A stretch of 64,000 bases of DNA from Seonamhaeicola sp. GTDB taxonomy: Bacteria; Bacteroidota; Bacteroidia; Flavobacteriales; Flavobacteriaceae. The notes under the pieces are model-generated. The model saw only the letters and a program-made list of their open reading frames with translations. It had not been told where the DNA came from and ran no database searches. Shown here piece by piece: positions 8,941 to 15,181 of the stretch. Within the stretch, counting starts at the first letter, position 1. Every line of letters begins with the position of its first letter. The translations under genes and the position numbers were made by a program. The DNA lies in contig NZ_JANQJQ010000004.1 of assembly GCF_028281565.1 (NCBI RefSeq), positions 62,001-126,000 on the forward strand, written 5' to 3'.

Positions 8941-10593
8941 TTAAAGTGAAACGCCTCTTTTCCAGGGAATAAAATCATTATTACCGTGAAGCACCGCTTT
9001 TGAAGGCACTTCTCCACTGGCCACTTTTATAATATGATCTAATATCTTTTCGCCCATAGATTCTATGGTATCCTCTCCGGTAATAACCGTTCCGGCATTG
9101 ATATCAATAATATCATTCATACGTTCGTATAAATTGGTGTTACTGGACATCTTTAAAACTGGCGCTACAGGATTCCCCGTTGGTGTTCCAAGGCCTGTTG
9201 TAAATACAACCACATTGCATCCTGAACCTACCAAACCGGTAGTAGACTCCACGTCATTACCAGGGGTACATAATAAATTTAAACCGGGATCGGTAACCTG
9301 CTCTGTATAATCCAACACCTTAACCACTGGCGACGTACCCCCTTTTTTAGCGGCTCCTGCCGATTTCATAGCATCGGTAATTAAACCATCTTTAATATTT
9401 CCCGGAGACGGATTGTTTTCAAAGCCTGAACCAACAGCTACAGCAGCAGCGGAATAGGCGCGCATTAATCCTGAGAATTTTTTAGCATCTTCTTCCGTTT
9501 CACAGCGATTGATCAACTCCTGTTCAACCCCATTTAATTCAGGAAACTCTGCTAACACTGGTGAACCTCCAAGTCTAACCAATAAGTCGGAAGCATACCC
9601 CAAAGCAGGATTTGCTGAAATTCCGGAAAAACCATCGGAACCACCACACTCCAAGCCAAGTACCAACTTACTTAATGGAGCTGGTTTACGTCCAAGCTTA
9701 TTGGCTTCTGCCAATCCGATAAACGTATGTTTAACAGCTTCTTCAATAAGTTGTCTTTCACTGGCACTTTTTTGTTGCTCCAGGTAATATACCGGCTTGG
9801 TGTTTTCCGGATCTATAGCTGAAATAGCCTCCTGTAACATACTGATTTGTGCATTCTGACAACCTAAACTAAAAATGGTTGCCCCGGCCACATTCGGATT
9901 GGATATATACCCGGCCAACAGATTACACAATACAATAGCATCTTCCCTGGTACCACCACAGCCTCCATCGTGTTTTAAAAACTTAATACCATCCACATTC
10001 GGGAAGACCCTGTTTTTGGTCATTTCCTCTTTAGTGGTAATAATGGGGGTATTCAATATAACTTCGTTTGAAGCTCCTGATTTGTATTGTTCAATAAGCG
10101 CATCGGTATTAACCGCAAAATCCTTTTTGGTCTCATAACCTAACTTTTCGGAAAGGGCACCTTCCAGAACATCTACATTTCTGTTTTCACAAAAGGTCAA
10201 AGGGATCACCAACCAGTAATTGGCGGTTCCAACCTTACCATCTTTTCTATGGTACCCATTAAAGGTTCTTCCTTCAAAATTTGAAACGTCCGGGGCAGAC
10301 CAATGATACACTTCCTTGGTATCCTGGAATTCTGCCGATGCATGCTTAACATTATCAATGGTAATGGCACAACCTTCCTGGATGGGGTCGGTAGCCTTAC
10401 CAATTAGCACCCCATACATATAAATTTGGTCTCCTACATTGAAATCGTTTAAAGCAAACTTGTGCTTTTGCTTGATATCTTCTTTTAACACCACTTCTTT
10501 TCCTGCAACCACTGTTTTTAACCCTTTTTCCAAAGGGGTAATAGCAACAATAATGTTGTCTTTCGGGTCTATTTGAACGTAACTCGCTGACAT
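8941..10593 (-). CDS. uxaA: UxaA-family altronate dehydratase
   Basis: 550 residues, a full-length UxaA with an N-terminal SAF-type domain (about residues 1-90) and the large C-terminal dehydratase domain. Cys/Gly-rich metal-site segments are visible: HDGGCGGTREDA, LGLECGGSDGFSGISANPA and GSGCNVVVFTTG. It removes water from D-altronate to give 2-keto-3-deoxygluconate. In C. jejuni a split UxaA is part of the L-fucose pathway and is proposed to dehydrate L-fuconate, so the true acid substrate here could be either. It starts 7 bases from the stop of the upstream zinc dehydrogenase gene and is followed by the triple hairpin repeat. Confidence 0.9.
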   Translation of the reverse strand: MSASYVQIDPKDNIIVAITPLEKGLKTVVAGKEVVLKEDIKQKHKFALNDFNVGDQIYMYGVLIGKATDPIQEGCAITIDNVKHASAEFQDTKEVYHWSAPDVSNFEGRTFNGYHRKDGKVGTANYWLVIPLTFCENRNVDVLEGALSEKLGYETKKDFAVNTDALIEQYKSGASNEVILNTPIITTKEEMTKNRVFPNVDGIKFLKHDGGCGGTREDAIVLCNLLAGYISNPNVAGATIFSLGCQNAQISMLQEAISAIDPENTKPVYYLEQQKSASERQLIEEAVKHTFIGLAEANKLGRKPAPLSKLVLGLECGGSDGFSGISANPALGYASDLLVRLGGSPVLAEFPELNGVEQELINRCETEEDAKKFSGLMRAYSAAAVAVGSGFENNPSPGNIKDGLITDAMKSAGAAKKGGTSPVVKVLDYTEQVTDPGLNLLCTPGNDVESTTGLVGSGCNVVVFTTGLGTPTGNPVAPVLKMSSNTNLYERMNDIIDINAGTVITGEDTIESMGEKILDHIIKVASGEVPSKAVLHGNNDFIPWKRGVSL

Positions 10594-10600
10594 GTTTCTC

Positions 10601-11611
10601 TTAATTAAAGTTTACAGTTGCTTTCATAACGCCTGTTTCCGGTTTTAACCAGCTATCAAAATGTTCTATCATTTCTGTAAATGGCACATTGTGCGTAATG
10701 AAAGACGCTGTCGGGAATTGATTTAAAACACTGATTACATGCTCAAAATCTTCCGTAGTGGCGTTTCTGCTGCACATTAAAGTCATTTCTTTGGCGTGTA
10801 CCTTTGGGTGCGTATAGGTCAATTCCCCCTTTGATAAACCAACCAAAATAAAACGTCCGCCATGAGACATATAATCCGGACAAGACTCTAAAGCATATTT
10901 ATTTCCTGAAGCATCAAATACGGCAGTACATAAATCACCATTGGTGATTTCGGACACTTCATTTACAGCATTTTCTCCAGCTTTCACAATGTAGTCCACA
11001 CCAATTTTTTCTTTAGCATATTGTAAGCGCTGCTCGTTCATATCAATGGCAATCACTTTGGCTCCTGCTATCTGAGCCAATTTCATGATACCAATACCAA
11101 TGGGTCCACAGCCTACAACCGCAACAGTTTCTCCAGGCTTGATATCAGCTCTTCTAATAGAATGCGCTCCAATGGCCAATGGCTCCACAATAGCCATTTC
11201 ATCATCACTTAAATTGTTTGCAGGCAATAAAATATCTGCAGGAACCGAAATTTGTTCTTGCATGCCGCCATCACCATGCACTCCTAATACTGTAATATTG
11301 GTACAACAGTTGGTTTTTCCATTTCTACAGGCAATACACTTACCACAGCTAACGTAAGGCATCACGACCACCTTATCTCCGGCTTTAATCCCTCTGTCAT
11401 TTTCGTCAATCTCTAAAACTACAGAAGCCAATTCATGACCTAAAATTCTAGGATAGGTAAAAAATGCCTGATTTCCTGCATAGGCATGTAAATCCGTTCC
11501 GCAAATCCCCACTTTATTAATTTGCAATAAGGCTTCGCCTTCTTTTCTTACCGGTGCTTCTTTTTCTTTCAAAAGAAATTCTCCCGGTTTTTCACAAACT
11601 ATGTACTTCAT
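10601..11611 (-). CDS. Zinc-dependent dehydrogenase, probable L-galactonate 5-dehydrogenase
   Basis: The chosen start (MKYIVCEKPGEF) is the internal Met at 11611, because the upstream 24 codons of the ORF cover the operator region. This is a medium-chain alcohol dehydrogenase: catalytic zinc residues in GICGTDLH and LGHEL, a structural zinc lobe with four Cys in SCGKCIACRNGKTNCC, and a Rossmann motif VVGCGPIGIG. The protein resembles the RspB/LgoD group, in which E. coli LgoD and its B. vulgatus counterpart oxidise L-galactonate to D-tagaturonate. Being the first gene of an operon with uxaA and uxaB supports that role. The substrate is inferred from context, since other polyol substrates occur in the family. 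Confidence 0.75.
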   Translation of the reverse strand: MKYIVCEKPGEFLLKEKEAPVRKEGEALLQINKVGICGTDLHAYAGNQAFFTYPRILGHELASVVLEIDENDRGIKAGDKVVVMPYVSCGKCIACRNGKTNCCTNITVLGVHGDGGMQEQISVPADILLPANNLSDDEMAIVEPLAIGAHSIRRADIKPGETVAVVGCGPIGIGIMKLAQIAGAKVIAIDMNEQRLQYAKEKIGVDYIVKAGENAVNEVSEITNGDLCTAVFDASGNKYALESCPDYMSHGGRFILVGLSKGELTYTHPKVHAKEMTLMCSRNATTEDFEHVISVLNQFPTASFITHNVPFTEMIEHFDSWLKPETGVMKATVNFN

Positions 11612-11638
11612 TTTTATATTTATGTAAAATTTTATTAT

Positions 11639-11658
11639 CTGTTCCAACGATTGAACAA
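11639..11658. promoter_or_regulatory. Secondary LacI-type operator upstream of the zinc dehydrogenase gene
   Basis: The right half GATTGAACAA is identical to the half-site of the perfect palindrome at 11762-11791. The left half (ctgttccaac) matches 7 of 10 positions. It lies about 30 bases upstream of the operon start codon and about 110-120 bases from the main operator. That spacing would suit looping or a downstream roadblock by the divergent LacI protein. Confidence 0.55.
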
Positions 11659-11737
11659 TATGTCTTAAAAAATAACCAAACACACGAAAACCCTTGTCCT
11701 ATCTAAGTTTTTAAATAAAAAACAGAACGCAATAGTA

Positions 11738-11769
11738 TTTTGATTTTTGGTTAAAAGTCACTACTTTTG
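11738..11769 (+). promoter_or_regulatory. Bacteroidota promoter of the divergent lacI gene
   Basis: A TTG at 11740-11742 (in ttttg) is followed by exactly 19 bases and then TACTTTTG at 11762-11769, a full match to the Bacteroidota -7 element TAnnTTTG. The -7 element is the left arm of the operator palindrome, so repressor binding would block it. By symmetry the right arm holds the same TACTTTTG on the minus strand, with a TTG 17 bases upstream, a likely promoter for the dehydrogenase operon. Confidence 0.6.
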
Positions 11770-11791
11770 TTCAATCGATTGAACAAAAGTA
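11762..11791. promoter_or_regulatory. Perfect 30-bp palindromic LacI operator
   Basis: A fully self-complementary 30-base sequence centred on the CG of ATCGAT, with the core TTGTTCAATCGATTGAACAA. The central CG and the AT-rich symmetric arms are typical for LacI/GalR operators. It lies between the LacI gene and the divergent sugar-acid operon. It overlaps the -7 elements predicted on both strands, so one bound repressor could shut both promoters. Confidence 0.8.
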
Positions 11792-11806
11792 TAAAAATAT
11801 TTTAAA

Positions 11807-12829
11807 ATCAAGAAAAAAACAACCATAAAAGATATTGCCGAGGCATTGGGCTTAACACCTTCTGGTGTTTCAAAAGCCATGAATGACCATCCCAGGATTA
11901 GTGATAAGACTAAGGAGGATGTTAAAAAAATGGCTAAAAAAATGAACTATCAGCCCAATCATCTTGCCAGTGCCCTGCGCAAAGGCAAGAGTAATTTGAT
12001 TGGTGTCATCATTCCAAGGAATAATAGTAATTTCTTTTCTTCTGTGGTTGAAAATATTGAAGGGGTTTTAAATGAAAAAGGCTATAACGTCATCATTGCC
12101 CAATCCAATGAATCCCATGAAAAAGAATGTGATTGTATTGATGCCCTGCTAAGTGCCCAGGTAGATGGGATCATAGCTTCCATGGCCAATGAAACCACCA
12201 ATTTAAAGTACTATCAAAAAATAAAAGAGAAAGGAACACCTTTAGTGCTTTTTGACAGAGGGGAAAACGATTTGAATGTAGACTATATCTGTATTGATGA
12301 TTATAACAGTAGTCATAAAGTAGTGGAGCATTTGGTAGATCAGGGTTGTAAACGCATAGCCCATATAGCAGGTTCCAGCCATATTAGAATTTACAAGGAA
12401 CGTGAAATTGGTTACAGGGATGCTTTGGAAAAATATAATCTCCCCATAGAAGACGAACTTATTGTTGAATGTAATTTGAGACTTGCTGATGGCAGACGTA
12501 TCATGCGGCAACTTCTGGAACTGGATGAAAGACCCGATGCCGTTTATGCCTCAGGCGATTATGCAGCCTTAGGAGCACTGCAGGTACTTCAGGAAAGCAA
12601 TATTAAAGTTCCTGAAGAGATAGCTTTAATTGGTTTTAGTAACGAACCTTTTACCTCTTTTGTTTCGCCATCTATTTCAACGGTAAACCAGCACAGTGAA
12701 GCCATGGGAAAGTTGGCGGCTGAAACTTTTTTAAACCGAATTGAAAACCCCTCAGAAAAAGTTTCTTTAAATAAGATTACCCTTAATACCGAGTTGATTA
12801 TCAGGGAATCCTCAAATAAGACTACTTAA
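11807..12829 (+). CDS. LacI-family repressor of the sugar-acid operon (non-ATG start)
   Basis: The LacI helix-turn-helix is complete only if translation starts upstream of the ORF-track TTG (11846). The frame reads IKKKTTIKDIAEALGLTPSGVSKAM from an ATC at 11807, and homologues usually begin MKKKTTIKDIA. The in-frame stop at 11792 and the absence of any ATG between it and the HTH leave ATC (11807) or a later rare codon as the start. Starting at 11846 would remove helix 1 of the DNA-binding domain. The rest is a periplasmic-binding-protein-like sensor domain (residues about 70-340, LIGVIIPRNNSNFFSSVVENIEG). Its stop overlaps the convergent DUF4861 gene by 8 bases. It probably represses the divergent operon and itself. 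Confidence 0.8.
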   Translation: MKKKTTIKDIAEALGLTPSGVSKAMNDHPRISDKTKEDVKKMAKKMNYQPNHLASALRKGKSNLIGVIIPRNNSNFFSSVVENIEGVLNEKGYNVIIAQSNESHEKECDCIDALLSAQVDGIIASMANETTNLKYYQKIKEKGTPLVLFDRGENDLNVDYICIDDYNSSHKVVEHLVDQGCKRIAHIAGSSHIRIYKEREIGYRDALEKYNLPIEDELIVECNLRLADGRRIMRQLLELDERPDAVYASGDYAALGALQVLQESNIKVPEEIALIGFSNEPFTSFVSPSISTVNQHSEAMGKLAAETFLNRIENPSEKVSLNKITLNTELIIRESSNKTT

Positions 12830-13991
12830 CTAACTCCATTTTTAAGGGAGTCCTTAGCTTTTTAGCAAAAGCACTTAGGTACTGCTCCCAGGCATATTGG
12901 TTCTTAAATTGGTTGCTTTTGCTCCAGGTAAATCCTGAATAATAAATCACCTTGCCGTTTAGCACTTTTAAGTGCATAAAACCGTTACTAAGGTCTTTCT
13001 CTTCTGTTTCGTACTTCTCGCTACCCAGGTAATATTCCGGTGAAGCAACAATAGCTGTTCCCAACTCAGCCTCGGCATGTGGTTGCCAGTAGTTTAACCA
13101 GGTTTCATTTTTGTGTGAGGTCACCACACCGTCTTTTTCATGAAGTGTTAATCCCGCCGAAATGGTATCAACACCTTCAAGAGTTACTTCGAACTTTGAA
13201 AGGTTGCTGCCGTAATCCAAACTAATGACCCTGGATTCTTTAATCAGGTTGCCTTCCGGCCCCCAAAGGTCATATTCAACCCAAAAACTCGTTCTTATGG
13301 GCCCTGTAGTAATAGCTTTATGTTTGGTAAAATTTTTAGAAATATAATAGGTACTGTCCTTTTTGTAAGCCAGACCACCCACACCTCTACTTCTGCCTAC
13401 GTGGAAATTATCCAGTCCTTCACCATCGTCTTCATGATAGGTCCCGGTTTTTTCAGTATACTTCTTATACCACTTATTGATAATTGAATATTCCACTTTT
13501 TTCAACCAGGCATCCACACCACTGGATAAAGTGCCTTCTTTAAGTTTGTTTTCAAACCTGTACTGGGCATCCGGACCAAAAATTCTAAATGCTACCCTAT
13601 TATTTTCCCACGCATAATCATCAGTTCGCTCCGGAACAAATCTTGAATAACATACAACGTCAGCACTATCACTTTCAGTAGTATTTACAATTTCAAATGT
13701 TTTAGTGGCATTGGCCTTGATGGCAGGCTGAAATAACAAAACATCATGAACTCCATCTCCGTCGTTATCCACTAATTGCGACGTCAAAACCTCGTTTGTT
13801 TCTAAATCTTTGATACCCAAACCTTCAAGACTTTCAACACTCAAAAAAGATCTTGAAAGTTCTACGGTTTCATAAGTTCTTTCCAAATCCAGTGCATTTG
13901 TCACCTGAAATTTCAAACCTTCATTTTTCTCATTACAAGAAAAGAACACACATAAAAATGATACTGTAAAAGCTAACCTCAGAACTTTCAT
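12822..13991 (-). CDS. DUF4861 lipoprotein
   Basis: The start is set at the internal Met (MKVLRLAFTVSFLCVFFSC), which gives a lipoprotein signal with Cys in FFSCNEK; the ORF-track start at 14054 adds 21 unlikely residues. The rest matches the DUF4861 family by recall (FQVTNALDLERTYETVEL, LLFQPAIKANATKTFEI, WENNRVAFRIFGPDAQYRFENKL). These secreted proteins are often found beside KduI and uronate-releasing enzymes in Bacteroidota pectin and ulvan loci. No activity can be read from the sequence. It follows kduI on the same strand after a repeat-filled gap of about 200 bases, and its end overlaps the lacI end tail to tail by 8 bases. Confidence 0.75.
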   Translation of the reverse strand: MKVLRLAFTVSFLCVFFSCNEKNEGLKFQVTNALDLERTYETVELSRSFLSVESLEGLGIKDLETNEVLTSQLVDNDGDGVHDVLLFQPAIKANATKTFEIVNTTESDSADVVCYSRFVPERTDDYAWENNRVAFRIFGPDAQYRFENKLKEGTLSSGVDAWLKKVEYSIINKWYKKYTEKTGTYHEDDGEGLDNFHVGRSRGVGGLAYKKDSTYYISKNFTKHKAITTGPIRTSFWVEYDLWGPEGNLIKESRVISLDYGSNLSKFEVTLEGVDTISAGLTLHEKDGVVTSHKNETWLNYWQPHAEAELGTAIVASPEYYLGSEKYETEEKDLSNGFMHLKVLNGKVIYYSGFTWSKSNQFKNQYAWEQYLSAFAKKLRTPLKMELVK

Positions 13992-14071
13992 ATCTTTTCG
14001 TTTTATATAATTAGCATTATTTCCACTTAACTGTTTACCCCAATAGCATAACAAAGTACAATCCTTCTAAG

Positions 14072-14147
14072 ACACCCTCCTCAATCCTCCCTCAAGGGAG
14101 GAATCCTTACCAGCAAAACTGTCCCCTTAAGGGGACCATAGGGGTGT
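14072..14147. repeat. Composite palindromic intergenic element
   Basis: Two inner palindromes, tcctccct-ca-agggagga (14085-14102) and gtccccttaaggggac (14121-14136), are enclosed by outer arms acaccc (14072-14077) and gggtgt (14142-14147). The element lies between kduI and the DUF4861 gene and ends in a T-run. It looks like a small REP/MITE-type flavobacterial repeat and might also attenuate transcription. Confidence 0.7.
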
Positions 14148-14187
14148 TTTTAATCCAATTCGAAAGAACCAATATCTCCTAAAACAA

Positions 14188-15027
14188 TTATCTTAAATCC
14201 GGAATGTTTGCCACATCCATATCTGAGTAATCCAGGTTCTCTCCTGCCATGCCCCAAATAAATGTATAGTTGCTGGTTCCGGAGCCCGAGTGGATAGACC
14301 ATGGTGGCGATATAACAGCCTGTTCATTTTGCATCCAGATATGTCTGGTTTCATCAGTTTGCCCCATAAAATGGCAAACGGCCTGACCCTCCGGAACATC
14401 TATATAGAAATACACTTCCATACGTCTGTCATGCACATGCGCCGGCATCGTATTCCAAACACTTCCTGTTTTTAAAGATGTCATTCCCATTTGTAACTGA
14501 CAAACATCAACCACACTGTTTACAATATATTTTCTTAGGGTACGGGCATTCGCGGTTTCAGGAGCACCAAGTTCTACAACTTCAACGTCATCAACACCAA
14601 TTTTCTTTGTTGGAAACGCTTTGTGTGCCGGTGTTGAATTCAAATAAAATTTAGCAGGTGCCGTAGCATCTTCGCTGGAAAAAACCACTTCTTTATTACC
14701 TTGTCCGATATATAGGGCTTCTTTATTATCAAGCTCGTAAACCGTGTCATCAACTGTGACCGCTCCTTTGCCTCCTATATTAATAATTCCTATTTCTCTT
14801 CTTTCCAGAAAGTACTCAGATTTTAATTCATCCACCGTATCCAGGGTGACATTATTAACAGGCACAACCCCTGCAACCATGAATCTATCGTAATGTGAAT
14901 ACACCCATTTTATTTCATCAATTGTCATGACTTCGGCTACTAAAAACTCATCTCTAAGTTCCTGAGTATCCATTCTTTTTACCTCTCTCGGAGAAGCTGC
15001 GTAACGCACTTCGCTATTTTTAATCAT
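14188..15027 (-). CDS. kduI: 5-keto-4-deoxyuronate isomerase
   Basis: 279 residues, the usual KduI length, with strong family similarity throughout. The metal site is complete: His197, His199 and Glu204 in AHVHDRRMEVYFY and His246 in PPWSIHSG, one off from E. coli numbering. KduI converts 4-deoxy-L-threo-5-hexosulose uronate, formed from unsaturated uronic acids, to 3-deoxy-D-glycero-2,5-hexodiulosonate. Next comes KduD (not clearly present here), giving 2-keto-3-deoxygluconate. The gene diverges from the GH2-GH88 operon across a shared operator palindrome, so it is likely co-regulated with GH88, which releases the substrate. It is cytoplasmic, with no signal peptide. Confidence 0.95.
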   Translation of the reverse strand: MIKNSEVRYAASPREVKRMDTQELRDEFLVAEVMTIDEIKWVYSHYDRFMVAGVVPVNNVTLDTVDELKSEYFLERREIGIINIGGKGAVTVDDTVYELDNKEALYIGQGNKEVVFSSEDATAPAKFYLNSTPAHKAFPTKKIGVDDVEVVELGAPETANARTLRKYIVNSVVDVCQLQMGMTSLKTGSVWNTMPAHVHDRRMEVYFYIDVPEGQAVCHFMGQTDETRHIWMQNEQAVISPPWSIHSGSGTSNYTFIWGMAGENLDYSDMDVANIPDLR

Positions 15028-15069
15028 ATCGATATTTAAATTTTAATGACTGTAAAAGTAGTAAATAAT

Positions 15070-15099
15070 TTTAAAAATACAATCGATTGTATTTTTAAA
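15070..15099. promoter_or_regulatory. Perfect 30-bp palindromic operator between kduI and the GH2 operon
   Basis: A self-complementary 30-base sequence with the core ATACAATCGATTGTAT, centred on CG, as in LacI operators. It shares the AATCGATT centre with the 11762-11791 site but has different arms, fitting a second LacI protein (18581-19603). The TTG of the rightward promoter (15087-15089) lies inside it, and a similarly placed TTG serves the leftward kduI promoter. One repressor could control both directions. Confidence 0.8.
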
Positions 15100-15115
15100 T
15101 ATTTCCCTATCTTTG
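15087..15115 (+). promoter_or_regulatory. Promoter of the GH2-sulfatase operon
   Basis: A TTG at 15087-15089 is followed after 18 bases by TATCTTTG at 15108-15115, a full match to the Bacteroidota TAnnTTTG -7 box. The -33 element is inside the operator palindrome. The start codon of the GH2 gene is 66 bases downstream. On the other strand a TTG, 19 bases and TACTTTTA form the likely kduI promoter. Confidence 0.6.
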
Positions 15116-15181
15116 GTAAGATTCTATGAATTGAAGTTTGTAAATTCACATTTTCAAACAAACAACTAAACTAAAACTAAA

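Noticed and set aside
11846-12829. TTG start for the first LacI gene
   Set aside because: It would cut off the first helix of the DNA-binding domain, which is encoded intact just upstream in the same frame.
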